From Anaerolineae bacterium (lineage in GTDB: Bacteria; Chloroflexota; Anaerolineae; 4572-78; J111), in NCBI GenBank assembly GCA_020433835.1, contig JAGRBY010000003.1:1-53013 (forward strand): a stretch of DNA of 53,013 bases, in the 5' to 3' direction. The notes below the pieces were generated by a model that was not told the origin of the DNA, ran no database searches, and saw only the letters and a list, made by a program, of their open reading frames with translations. Positions 14,846 through 23,419 of this stretch are shown here, in pieces; within the stretch, counting starts at the first letter, position 1; the number at the start of each line of letters is the position of its first letter. The translations under genes were made by a program, and so were the position numbers.

Positions 14846-15712
14846 TTAATGCCCCTCAAGTTCGGCGTGCCGCTTAGCTAAAAAAACAGGCACGGTTTCA
14901 TCGATGGTAATCGTGCCGGCCAGCACGTCTTGTTCATACTGTTGCGTCCAGCGAAACAAGTGAGGCCGGGCGATGCGTAGTTCATCGAGAATAAGTTCGA
15001 CTAACGGGCCGCCGTCCTCTAAAAAGCCGGTCTTAAAAAAATCTTGCTCAGTTTGGTGCCAGTCATAGTCCAGCCGAATGATTTCGGCCTGCCACTGGTC
15101 GGCCTGCCAGGTGACTTGGGCGTAGGCCGCACGCTGATCGCCGTCAAACGGAAGTCCGACTGAGCCAACATTGACCACTAAGGTGTTATCGATCCAGCGG
15201 GTAAAAGGCCAGTGGGTATGTCCGGTACAAAACACAGCCGGAGGTTCTTCGGTATCCAAACACATTTTTTGGCGAAGTTGTTCATCGGTGCTTTTGACAA
15301 AAAAACCGTCGCGGTTGCTGCGATCAGAAGCGTGAACCACGTGAACGCGTTCGCCGTTGGGAGCATAGACATCAACCTGGGTCGCCATATTTTCCAGCGC
15401 AGAGACATCTTCGTGAAGTTGTTGGTAAGTCCAGTAAGCACTTCGGTACAATTCACGTTCTAAAACCGGGCTGGTCTCATCAAAATGGGCAAAGTTAATT
15501 ACGTAATCTTCGTGATTGCCTTTGATGAGCTGCCAACCATCCGTTTTTTCTTTTTCAAGAACAAATTGCAAACATTCAAGCGGGCGCGGGCCACGGTTGA
15601 CGGTATCACCCGCCACAATGATGTGATCCGGTTGCCACTGCTCGATATGATGCGCAACGGTTTCTAATGCAACAATATTGGCGTGGATATCGGCCAGAAC
15701 TGCGAGTTTCAT
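14846..15712 (-). CDS. Metallophosphoesterase (YfcE/MJ0936-like)
   Basis: A 288-residue calcineurin-like phosphoesterase with the full metal-binding set: LADIHAN (D8, H10), VAGDTVNRG (GD at 35-36), GNHED (65-69), a later VVHAS His, and GHTHWPF. The domain fills about residues 1-215; the last 70 residues are a C-terminal extension. Family members hydrolyse phosphodiesters or phosphomonoesters; the substrate cannot be read from sequence. A terminator for the preceding operon ends 12 bases before its ATG, so it may depend on read-through or on a weak promoter of its own. Confidence 0.82.
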   Translation of the reverse strand: MKLAVLADIHANIVALETVAHHIEQWQPDHIIVAGDTVNRGPRPLECLQFVLEKEKTDGWQLIKGNHEDYVINFAHFDETSPVLERELYRSAYWTYQQLHEDVSALENMATQVDVYAPNGERVHVVHASDRSNRDGFFVKSTDEQLRQKMCLDTEEPPAVFCTGHTHWPFTRWIDNTLVVNVGSVGLPFDGDQRAAYAQVTWQADQWQAEIIRLDYDWHQTEQDFFKTGFLEDGGPLVELILDELRIARPHLFRWTQQYEQDVLAGTITIDETVPVFLAKRHAELEGH

Positions 15713-15723
15713 GTTTTTAGGAC

Positions 15724-15750
15724 AAAAAACGGCCTCCTATATAGAAGGCC
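15724..15750 (-). terminator. Rho-independent terminator after the REC-Roadblock gene
   Basis: On the minus strand GGCCTTCTATATAGGAGGCC folds into a hairpin and is followed by GTTTTTTG. It lies about 85 bases beyond the stop at 15834. Confidence 0.75.
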
Positions 15751-15833
15751 AAATAGTGAGCAAGTTTCAACACTGGAGGATAACAGAGTGTCTTAGAAGT
15801 GTCAAATTGTTTCGTAAGGCAATTGTGGAACGT

Positions 15834-16898
15834 TTACTGCCCTTCCCTTCTCAGAATATTGGGCGGAACCAAACCGGATTTCACAGCCTCGTCATAGCTC
15901 ATAGATCCCGTAAACTTTTTTGGCTCAACCAGCGGCACGGGGCGACTTGGTATTGAAGGGGGTTCTGGGTTGATGTTTACAGGTTTTTGGATACTAGGTT
16001 CAGGGTGCGTGAAGGAGGAATCCATAAGGGTGTCAAGTTCGTGTAGAAGATTTTCTCTGAAATCCTCTTGAATTTCAAACGTCGATGTCCCTTTAAAGTT
16101 AGCATAATGTTGGGCTAGCGGTACCAATTCCTCTGCGGTTTGTTTAGTGTAATACCAAACGATACCGGGTTTGGTGTTGATGCCAAAAATAACGGCCAGG
16201 AAGAGATCGCCGTTGATGTCATAAGAATATAGGTTGAATTTATCGCTTTCATGATAATTCGATTTGAAGACCGAGCAATTGGCTGCTGCCAAAGCGCCCA
16301 AACTGCTAACATCAAACCATTCCGTGCGACCCACCGTTTCAACTGCGTAGCCGCTGGCGTTAAGGAGCATAATGCAACTGGCGTGGGTGTTGCGTAGGAG
16401 TTTTTGGAGTATTTGTTGTAGGGCAGCAATGCCAGATTTATTGTGGTTGGGGTCAGGGGCAGGCTCAGGTTTAGGTTTAGGTTTAGACTGCGGGGGCGGT
16501 GGGGTCTCTTCCGATTCATCCTGGCCAATAGTTTCGATTACAATTTTGCGAAGTTGCGTGACTTTAAACGGCTTTTCGATATAGCCATGAACACCAAGTT
16601 CGGCTAGTTTGCGACGTAACTCTACGGTACCGTAGGCCGTCATCAACACAATCTGGGTGCCGGGATCTTGATTACGTACCTGGGCCGACAGCTCGAGGCC
16701 AGTCATTGTAGGCATTTTGTAATCAGTCAGCATCAGATCGTAGTGAATTTGATCGATTTTTTTGAGCGCCTCCTGACCGCTGCCGGCGGTTTCCACATTG
16801 AAATGGGGCCCCATTTTACGCAAGCTGCTGGCTAAGACAATAGCCACTTTTGGTTCGTCATCAACAATTAAAATTCGTTTTTCTGAAGGAGCGTTCAT
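15834..16898 (-). CDS. Response regulator with REC and Roadblock/LC7-like domains
   Basis: A 354-residue protein. Residues 8-125 are a receiver domain with D13/D14, phospho-acceptor D59 (LMLTDYKMP), T87 and K109 (YIEKPF). A Pro/Lys linker (about 133-150) leads to a domain (about 155-265) with the pattern of Roadblock/LC7 proteins: LQQILQKLLRNTHASCIMLL, a VGRTEWFDVSSLGALAAA helix and a DLFLAVIFG strand. These domains bind small GTPases of the MglA/Rab type. The tail has Pro-rich linkers and a conserved-looking SYDEAVKSGLVPPNIL end. It follows the NarL regulator by 20 bases, so it shares an operon with the multi-GAF kinase. There is no DNA-binding domain. Confidence 0.75.
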   Translation of the reverse strand: MNAPSEKRILIVDDEPKVAIVLASSLRKMGPHFNVETAGSGQEALKKIDQIHYDLMLTDYKMPTMTGLELSAQVRNQDPGTQIVLMTAYGTVELRRKLAELGVHGYIEKPFKVTQLRKIVIETIGQDESEETPPPPQSKPKPKPEPAPDPNHNKSGIAALQQILQKLLRNTHASCIMLLNASGYAVETVGRTEWFDVSSLGALAAANCSVFKSNYHESDKFNLYSYDINGDLFLAVIFGINTKPGIVWYYTKQTAEELVPLAQHYANFKGTSTFEIQEDFRENLLHELDTLMDSSFTHPEPSIQKPVNINPEPPSIPSRPVPLVEPKKFTGSMSYDEAVKSGLVPPNILRREGQ

Positions 16899-16918
16899 GG
16901 TGTTGGCTATCCTTTGAG

Positions 16919-17563
16919 CTAATCTTTAATAATTTTATTTTCTTTCGCGTACCGTACTAACTCAACCCGGGTACTCATGCCGAGTTTCCCCATAAGGTTA
17001 GAGCGATGACTTTCTACTGTTCGCACACTTAAACTTAATAGTTCAGCAATTTGTTTGTTGGTATATCCCTGAGCGATAAAGCGTAAAACTTCCGTTTCGC
17101 GCGGCGTCAGGATATCTACTGCTCTTTCTACCCCTTCGGTCTCGGGTGCTACGCCGCCAATTAAGGCGCGAGTCATAGCCGGGTGGACGTACAGTTCATT
17201 TCTGGAGACGGCTTTGATGGCGTCAATGAGTTCGGTTTCGACCGCCTTTTTGACGATGTAACCCGATGCCCCCACGCGAATGGCTTCGCGCACCAATGTA
17301 TCATCTTCATGCACGGTTAAAATTAGGGTGCGTATCTGGGGGTGCTGCTGCTTGAGCTGTCGGGCAACGTGAATGCCGCTTGAACCCGGCATGCTGAGGT
17401 CGAGCAACACAACGTCTGGTTTTAGCAATTGGGCCATACTTAAGGCTTCGTCTCCGCTATCGGCCTCACCCAACACCTCCAAATCCGGCTCAGCACTGAG
17501 TAAAGCGCGTAAGCCGGCTCGAAGCACGCCGTGATCGTCAACGATGAGAATTTTGGTTAACAT
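16919..17563 (-). CDS. NarL/FixJ-family response regulator
   Basis: The start is ATG 17563, with GGAG 7 bases upstream; it lies inside the kinase gene (26-base overlap), which implies translational coupling. The 214-residue protein has a receiver domain (phospho-acceptor D55 in VVLLDLSMPG, T83, K105) and a LuxR-type helix-turn-helix (151-208; LTPRETEVLRFIAQGYTNKQ, then VRTVESHRSNL). It is the obvious partner of the overlapping HisKA_3 histidine kinase. Confidence 0.93.
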   Translation of the reverse strand: MLTKILIVDDHGVLRAGLRALLSAEPDLEVLGEADSGDEALSMAQLLKPDVVLLDLSMPGSSGIHVARQLKQQHPQIRTLILTVHEDDTLVREAIRVGASGYIVKKAVETELIDAIKAVSRNELYVHPAMTRALIGGVAPETEGVERAVDILTPRETEVLRFIAQGYTNKQIAELLSLSVRTVESHRSNLMGKLGMSTRVELVRYAKENKIIKD

Positions 17564-20177
17564 AGGGAATCTCCACATAAATAGTAGTCCCCATATCGGG
17601 GCTGCTTTCGATTTCAAAGACACCATTCATCATTTCAGCTCGCTCACGCATACTCAGCAGCCCTAGCCGACTGCCGGTACGGGCTGCATCATCCGGATTA
17701 AAACCGCTGCCGTTATCTTCGGCAATGGTGATAATAGATGCTCCGCGCCGCTCGATAAGTACCGAGGCGTGGGTGGCCTGGGCGTGGCGGGCGATATTGG
17801 CCAGCGCCTCCTGAATAATCCGGTAAATATTTATCTCAACATGAGTCGGCAAACGTCTATCATCTAATCCCACGGTTTCAAAATGCAAAATCAGGCCATG
17901 CTGCCTGCCAAATATTTCAACGTAGTGGCGCAGCGCCGGAATGAGGCCTAGATGATCGAGGGTGGCCGGATGAAGATCCATTGCCAGTCGGTGTAAATTT
18001 TCCGAAACGCTGTCGGTGGTTTGTTTTAGCTCGGCCAGGTGGTCAGAGATGGCCTGCGGGTTGTTGAGGTCTTTTTCCAGTAAGCGAATTTTTACTTTAA
18101 GAGAAGCCAACGCCTGCCCTGCCTCGTCGTGCAGCTCACGGGCTACATAACGGCGCTCTTTTTCTTGAATCTCAACCAGGCGATGGGCCAGAAACTGTAA
18201 ACGCCTGCGCCCGATGCTGACTTGCTCAAACAGGCGGGCATTTTCAATAGCGACAGCGGCTTGGTTGGCAAAGGCCTGAGCCAAATGGGCGTCGTTTTGA
18301 CTGTAAGCATTGGTTTGGTTACTATCAAGCGTAACGTAGCCGATTACTTCGTTTCTGGCTACCAACGGCACACCCATCCAACCCTGCACCGCGTGATGGC
18401 TATGGCCCCACGCTAAATAATGCGCATCAAGCTGAGCATTGGATAAAATAACCGGCTGTTTTGACTGCGCGATGCGTTGGTAGAGAGGATCGTCGATAGC
18501 ATGTTGAATATAGTCGCTGCTCTGTGTTTTGCTCTGCTGACCGCACTCGGCCACCACGCGCAGAGAATGATTCTCTTTTAGAAAAACGCAGGCAGTATCG
18601 AAGGGAACGACCCGCTCGAGGTGAACAAGTATCCGCTCTAGAACCTGACTGGGGTCAAGCACCGATGTGAGCGTACTGGTGGCATCGCGCAGCACTTCGG
18701 CCTGCTCGCGTGCAATACGTTGGGCTTCATATAGACGCGCGTTTTCGATAGCGTTGACTGCCGGCATGGCGAGCCAACCAAGCAGGCGCATATCAGCCTG
18801 ATTAAATGGCCCATTTCTTTTGTTGATAACTTCGATGGCCCCAATAGGGCCAAATTTGGTCTGCAGCGGAAAACAGAGGATCGATTCCGTCAAAAAATCG
18901 CTTTGCCGGTCCATTTCCGGAAAAAAACGAGAATCTTCAGCGGCATTGGGCACGAGAGTCGGTTCATTATGCTGTACCACCCACCCGGCAATCCCTTGCC
19001 CGACAGCCAGCTTTTTGCCCAGCACAAAATCGGATTTCACGCCCGATGCGGCTGCAAAATAAAGTTGCCCCGTTCTTTTATGGTAAAGCGCTACTGAAGC
19101 CGACATTGCATTGAAAAGTCGCACGGCGTGGTCAGTAATAATTGTCAGCGTTTCAGGCAGGTTAAGGGTCGAGGTAATCGCCTGACCAATCATGTTCATT
19201 GAAACCAACTCCTCGACTCGCTGGCCGATTTCCCGATAGAGCCGGGCGTTTTCTACGGCGGCTGCGGCCTGGTTGGCTAATGTTTGTAGTAACTGCTGCT
19301 CTTTAATCGAAAAAGCCCGAGATTTATCCCGTTCCAGCCGCAAGATACCCATTACCTGGGTGCCGACCTTCATCGGGATACATAACAAAGAAAAGCTACC
19401 TTTATCGGCAATTGTATTGTGCCCGTTTGATGCCGACATAATCAAATGAACGGCCTGTTTGCTGTTGATGGCGGTGACATCAACAGTGTCCCAGGCATCG
19501 ACGGGAGATAGATGGTTAATATTTATCCATTCATCATCAACGAATTGATAATGATAAACAAGACAATCACTGTCGGGGTCTACTAAGGCATAGCTAGCCT
19601 TTTTTAGGTGAAGCAGGCGGCTTGTGGTTTCCAGCACGCGCTTGAAGATATCGGTTTCGTCGCGAAGCCGCGTAAGCTCTTGCCCTAACTGATAGATAGC
19701 GGCCAGTTGAGCTTCAAGCTCTTTGCGGGGAGTAATATCGCTAACAACGCCGTAGATGGTGCGCGTTTGGCTATGCGGGTCGATGTGTACCTTACCGCTG
19801 TCGCGAACCCAAATAATACGGCCATCAGCTCGAATAAGGCGATATTCAACCTCGCTGTTTTCGCCCTGTGCCAACCGCTGCGCCTGGGCTGCCGCCAGCG
19901 ACTGATCTTGGGGATGGATAACCTGCGAGGGCCAAAAGCTCCAATCTGTTGTAAAGTTTTCCAGCGGATAACCGGTTAACAGTTCAGCATGGGGCGAAAT
20001 GTAACGGTTAATGATCGTTGATGTTTGGGCCGCAATTTCGCTGATGTAGATATGATCGCTGATAGATAAAACGGCCTGCCGGAAGAGCGCTTCACTGGAT
20101 TTTAAAGAGTCAATCTGATTATGGAGATGCTGAAGCTCAGCAATAAGCTGGGCTTTGGTTTTGTGTTTGTCGTCCAA
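17538..20177 (-). CDS. PAS-GAF-GAF-GAF sensor histidine kinase (HisKA_3)
   Basis: An 879-residue cytoplasmic kinase with no membrane segments. Order: N-terminal coiled coil (about 1-28), PAS with PAC (about 30-155; ends TIYGVVSDITPRKELE), three GAF domains (about 165-315, 325-485, 500-660), then a HisKA_3 dimerisation domain with the phospho-acceptor His in RRYVARELHDEAGQAL (about 680) and a HATPase_c domain (EALANIARHAQATHA, EDNGSGF, GLLSMRERAEMM). This is the NarX/DegS-like class that pairs with NarL regulators, and such a regulator overlaps its 3' end. GAF domains suggest soluble ligand, redox or light sensing, but no haem or bilin Cys motif was identified. Confidence 0.92.
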   Translation of the reverse strand: MDDKHKTKAQLIAELQHLHNQIDSLKSSEALFRQAVLSISDHIYISEIAAQTSTIINRYISPHAELLTGYPLENFTTDWSFWPSQVIHPQDQSLAAAQAQRLAQGENSEVEYRLIRADGRIIWVRDSGKVHIDPHSQTRTIYGVVSDITPRKELEAQLAAIYQLGQELTRLRDETDIFKRVLETTSRLLHLKKASYALVDPDSDCLVYHYQFVDDEWININHLSPVDAWDTVDVTAINSKQAVHLIMSASNGHNTIADKGSFSLLCIPMKVGTQVMGILRLERDKSRAFSIKEQQLLQTLANQAAAAVENARLYREIGQRVEELVSMNMIGQAITSTLNLPETLTIITDHAVRLFNAMSASVALYHKRTGQLYFAAASGVKSDFVLGKKLAVGQGIAGWVVQHNEPTLVPNAAEDSRFFPEMDRQSDFLTESILCFPLQTKFGPIGAIEVINKRNGPFNQADMRLLGWLAMPAVNAIENARLYEAQRIAREQAEVLRDATSTLTSVLDPSQVLERILVHLERVVPFDTACVFLKENHSLRVVAECGQQSKTQSSDYIQHAIDDPLYQRIAQSKQPVILSNAQLDAHYLAWGHSHHAVQGWMGVPLVARNEVIGYVTLDSNQTNAYSQNDAHLAQAFANQAAVAIENARLFEQVSIGRRRLQFLAHRLVEIQEKERRYVARELHDEAGQALASLKVKIRLLEKDLNNPQAISDHLAELKQTTDSVSENLHRLAMDLHPATLDHLGLIPALRHYVEIFGRQHGLILHFETVGLDDRRLPTHVEINIYRIIQEALANIARHAQATHASVLIERRGASIITIAEDNGSGFNPDDAARTGSRLGLLSMRERAEMMNGVFEIESSPDMGTTIYVEIPYVNQNSHR

Positions 20178-20310
20178 GAGATGAGCCTGTTCGTGAAAAA
20201 GTTCAAGTCGTGTAGCGAGTCGATAGAAGAGTTAGACTATTTAACTATACCAACTCTTTCCAAAATATTCCAGTTTCGTTGGAAAAGTTTGTAGCACGTT
20301 GTTGAAATGT

Positions 20311-20339
20311 TTGACTTTACGCTATAAGTATTGTATTAT
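20311..20339 (+). promoter_or_regulatory. Sigma70-type promoter of tRNA-Leu
   Basis: TTGACT (20311-20316), a 17-base spacer and TATTAT (20334-20339), ending 10 bases before the mature tRNA 5' end. Confidence 0.75.
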
Positions 20340-20349
20340 GTGTGCTTAC

Positions 20350-20435
20350 GGGCCGGTGGCGGAATGGCAGACGCAGGGGACTTAAAATCCCCCGAGGCTT
20401 GTACCCTCGTGTGGGTTCGACTCCCACCCGGCCCA
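20350..20435 (+). tRNA. tRNA-Leu (anticodon TAA)
   Basis: Acceptor stem GGGCCGG pairs with CCGGCCC, with discriminator A at 20435. The anticodon arm is GGGGA-CTTAAAA-TCCCC, with TAA at the anticodon positions. A long variable arm (CGAGG-CTTGTAC-CCTCG) shows a class II tRNA, and the T arm is GTGGGTTCGACTCCCAC. No CCA is encoded. Confidence 0.97.
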
Positions 20436-20549
20436 TGGTTTTATAACCACGTAAAACGTCTACCTCAACATTTGGCTGAGGTAGGCCTACTGGTACAACG
20501 GCTGCCAGTCCCCTCCGATATCCCATCACTATCCATGTGGAGCACATAG

Positions 20550-21965
20550 GTGACAACTTTATTGATTCAAAACGCCGAAGTGTTGGTAACCATGGATTCA
20601 TCTCGGCGTGAAATACCCCATGGATCGCTTTTGGTTGAGAACAACCAAATTCAGTGGATCGGTGCAACACAAGATTTTGCTAGCTGGGTCAGTTCGCAGC
20701 GCCCGGATTTAGCCCGTGACGGCTGCGATCGCGTTATTGATGCGCAAGGCTGTGTTGTGCTGCCGGGATTAGTTAATTGTCACCATCATCTCTATCAAAC
20801 ACTTACCCGCACCATCGGTACCGGCGACGGTAAAATTTTGTTTGATTGGCTTAAATTTCTCTATCCCATTTGGGCTGAACTCACGCCGGAAGGGGTTTAC
20901 GTCAGTGCCAAAATTGGGCTGGCCGAGCTGGTGTTGAGTGGCTGCACCACGGTGGCCGATCACCTCTATCTGTACCCCAACGGCAGCAAAATCGACGATG
21001 AAATTCAAGCCGCCCAGGAAATCGGGGTTCGCTTTCACCCGACGCGAGGCAGCATGAGCCTGGGCGAGAGCCAGGGTGGGCTACCCCCGGATCGTGTTTG
21101 TGACACCGAACCCAACATTATTCGCGATTGTGTGCGTGCGATTGAAACCTTTCACGACGCAAATCCCTTTTCAATGGTGCGTATTGGCTTGGCTCCCTGC
21201 TCGCCTTTCAGCGTCACTGAAAATCTCATGCGCGAAACGGCAGAGCTGGCTCGCCACTATCCGTTGGTTAATTTGCACACCCATCTGGCCGAAACCAAAG
21301 ATGAAGATCGCTTCTGTGTGGAAATGTTTGGAAAACGACCCATTGAGTACGCCGATTCGCTGGGGTGGGCCGGCGAAGATGTTTGGTTTGCCCATATGGT
21401 GCATCCGAACGCTGCCGAAATCGATTGGTTAGCCCAGACCCGTTCCGGCGTTTGTCACTGTCCCAGCAGCAACATGATTTTGGCTTCCGGCATCGCGCCC
21501 ATTCGGGCGATGGTCGACAAACAGGTGCGCGTTGGGCTGGGCGTCGACGGCTCGGCCAGCAATGACGGTAACCACATGCTGGGCGAAACCCGGCAGGCGA
21601 TGCTGCTGCAACGAGTCGGCTGGCCTGGTTTCGAGTCGCGGGCCGACCGCTTTACGGCACGCGAGGCGCTGGAATTGGCCACCATCGGCGGTGCCAGGGT
21701 GTTACGTCGCGATGACATCGGCACGCTAGAAGTGGGCAAAGCGGCGGATGTGGTGGCTTTTCGCGTGGATGATCTGGCCCATGCCGGCAGTCTGGCCGAT
21801 CCGGTGGCCGGGTTGGTTACCTGTGCGCCGACCCAGGTGTGGCACTCCATCATCAATGGCCGCATGGTTGTCGAGGCCGGTCAGTTTTTGCCCTTTGAAC
21901 TCCCGCCGGTTATCGAACGCCACAATCAACTTAGCTGGCAGATGCTTGATCGAGCCGGAGTGTAG
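20550..21965 (+). CDS. 8-oxoguanine deaminase-like amidohydrolase
   Basis: A 471-residue amidohydrolase of the guanine deaminase/TrzN/AtzA group. The metal site includes the HxH in NCHHHLYQT (H78, H80), the His pair in NLHTHLAETKDE, a later His (FAHMVHP) and the Asp in LGVDGSASND. The segment GSMSLGESQGGLPPD is a signature I associate with 8-oxoguanine deaminase, which converts 8-oxoguanine to urate; related enzymes dechlorinate or deaminate s-triazines, so the substrate should be treated as probable. GTG start with GGAG 7 bases upstream. A membrane TPR gene follows after 3 bases. Confidence 0.8.
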   Translation: MTTLLIQNAEVLVTMDSSRREIPHGSLLVENNQIQWIGATQDFASWVSSQRPDLARDGCDRVIDAQGCVVLPGLVNCHHHLYQTLTRTIGTGDGKILFDWLKFLYPIWAELTPEGVYVSAKIGLAELVLSGCTTVADHLYLYPNGSKIDDEIQAAQEIGVRFHPTRGSMSLGESQGGLPPDRVCDTEPNIIRDCVRAIETFHDANPFSMVRIGLAPCSPFSVTENLMRETAELARHYPLVNLHTHLAETKDEDRFCVEMFGKRPIEYADSLGWAGEDVWFAHMVHPNAAEIDWLAQTRSGVCHCPSSNMILASGIAPIRAMVDKQVRVGLGVDGSASNDGNHMLGETRQAMLLQRVGWPGFESRADRFTAREALELATIGGARVLRRDDIGTLEVGKAADVVAFRVDDLAHAGSLADPVAGLVTCAPTQVWHSIINGRMVVEAGQFLPFELPPVIERHNQLSWQMLDRAGV

Positions 21966-21968
21966 GGC

Positions 21969-22913
21969 ATGCGTAAGCTTGACTATGTTCATCCCCGTAA
22001 GCTAAACCCCGCCGATGAACTGCGAGATTTACTGCGACAGTTAGAGGATAGTCAACCCCAACTCAAAACTATGAATCGTACCCAGGCGTTGGGTACGCTG
22101 CGCAATTTAGACCAGGCTTACGATTTGTTTGCCGAACTTGAAGCGACGGGCGCAGAATTGGAGGCCGAAAGAGGCCGATTTACGAGTATTCAGTCGCATT
22201 TGAAAAAGTATGTCGTTCCTTTCCTCAAAAATTTAGGCGGCCCGGTGGCCTTAAGCGCGTATCGCCCCCAATCGGCTCCGTCGCAAGAGCGCTGGTGGTG
22301 GTATATTCACGAAATGGTTGCTGCCCACCAAAAGCGCATCCTGAAGCAGATAATCATCATCGTCGGGAGTGTTGTTGTTATCATTGTCGGTTTGATCATC
22401 GCGTTTAACACGGTTTTGGCCCCTTCTCCGGAGGCGGTCGCCCGGCTGCAGGGCGAAAATCGCTCGCTTGATGCCTTTGATCTGGGCGATTACGAGGGAG
22501 CGTTGGCTGCGGTCGATACGGCGCGAGAAGTTGTGCCTGATGATCCCACGCTCTTGATCCTGAGAGGGATTTTCCTTGAAGCGTTGGGGCGCGAGCAAGA
22601 GTCTCGCGACAGTTTCGAGCAGGCTCAGCAGGTAATCGATGAACCCGTTGATTTTTATATAGGACGAGCCCAGTATTACTTACGCACCAATCAGGTGGAT
22701 AAAGCCGAGGCCGATATCCGCATCGCTCTGGATAGTGACGACACCATTGCGCGTGCCTGGTTGATGCTGGGCCAGGCGCTTGAGGTGCAAGATAAACGGG
22801 GCGAGGCGATTATGGCCTATCAGCAAGCCTCAGATTTGGCTGTTGAGCAGGGTGATAATGAAGTGGTGGTTTTAGCCCGACTGGCTTTAGGTCGAATTAG
22901 CGCTGCCCCTTGA
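21969..22913 (+). CDS. Membrane-anchored TPR protein
   Basis: A 314-residue protein with a cytoplasmic N-terminal part (Leu/Glu-rich helices, 15-90), a Trp-rich patch (RWWWYIHEM, 108-116), one membrane segment (about 126-149), then TPR repeats on the far side (about 160-310; for example AFDLGDYEGALAAVDTAREV and VDFYIGRAQYYLRTNQVDKA). TPRs mediate protein contacts. It starts 3 bases after the amidohydrolase stop and its end overlaps the clpS promoter. No specific partner can be named. Confidence 0.75.
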   Translation: MRKLDYVHPRKLNPADELRDLLRQLEDSQPQLKTMNRTQALGTLRNLDQAYDLFAELEATGAELEAERGRFTSIQSHLKKYVVPFLKNLGGPVALSAYRPQSAPSQERWWWYIHEMVAAHQKRILKQIIIIVGSVVVIIVGLIIAFNTVLAPSPEAVARLQGENRSLDAFDLGDYEGALAAVDTAREVVPDDPTLLILRGIFLEALGREQESRDSFEQAQQVIDEPVDFYIGRAQYYLRTNQVDKAEADIRIALDSDDTIARAWLMLGQALEVQDKRGEAIMAYQQASDLAVEQGDNEVVVLARLALGRISAAP

Positions 22914-22938
22914 CATCGGCCTGTGAGCTTAGTACACT
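22910..22938 (+). promoter_or_regulatory. Sigma70-type promoter of clpS
   Basis: TTGACA (22910-22915), a 17-base spacer and TACACT (22933-22938). The -35 box overlaps the stop codon of the TPR gene. Confidence 0.7.
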
Positions 22939-22976
22939 CTAAGCGCGGATATTTTTTTGGATAATAGAGGGTGTTT

Positions 22977-23408
22977 GTGGAGAAAATGAAAACGTTTACA
23001 AGCTTGTGTTCTCCCCACGAAAATGGGTTTGCGCCGCTGCCGCCGCTCGATTTTTTGCAACTAAACCTCGCTGCCGAGCCGGATACGGGAACCGAGACCG
23101 AGACCGAGACTAATACGGATATCGATCTGGAATTCATCGTTATGAGTGACGAAGAGTTAGAGCAGCCTTACCGGGTTATCATTCATAACGATGATGTGAC
23201 TACCTTTGAATTTGTTATTCATATATTGGTGACGGTTTTTGCCGTAACGTTTATCCGTGCCACCCGCATTGCTTACGAAGCCCACAGCGCCGGCAGTTCC
23301 TACGTTTGCACACTACCACTTGATGAAGCCAAAAGTAAAGTCTTCAAAGCCCAATACGCTGCCCGGCAAGAAGGCTTTCCGCTTACGTTCACTATTGAAC
23401 CTGAATAA
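22977..23408 (+). CDS. clpS: ClpS-family N-degron adaptor
   Basis: The C-terminal 90 residues fit ClpS, which delivers N-degron proteins to ClpAP/ClpCP: YRVIIHNDDVTTFEFVI carries the Asn-Asp-Asp that binds the substrate N-terminus, AYEAHSAGSSYV carries the conserved His, and the domain ends ARQEGFPLTFTIEPE. The start is uncertain. GTG 22977 has AGAGG 6 bases upstream; ATG 22986 and ATG 23143 are alternatives. With GTG 22977 there is a 50-residue N-terminal extension holding a Thr/Glu repeat (TETETETNTD), longer than in E. coli ClpS. The middle helix (LVTVFAVTFIRATRIA) is more hydrophobic than usual. Confidence 0.8.
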   Translation: MEKMKTFTSLCSPHENGFAPLPPLDFLQLNLAAEPDTGTETETETNTDIDLEFIVMSDEELEQPYRVIIHNDDVTTFEFVIHILVTVFAVTFIRATRIAYEAHSAGSSYVCTLPLDEAKSKVFKAQYAARQEGFPLTFTIEPE

Positions 23409-23419
23409 ACAAGGCCCGC

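Noticed and set aside
20331..20549. Plus-strand frame of 72 codons starting before the tRNA
   Set aside because: It reads through the whole tRNA-Leu gene and cannot be coding.
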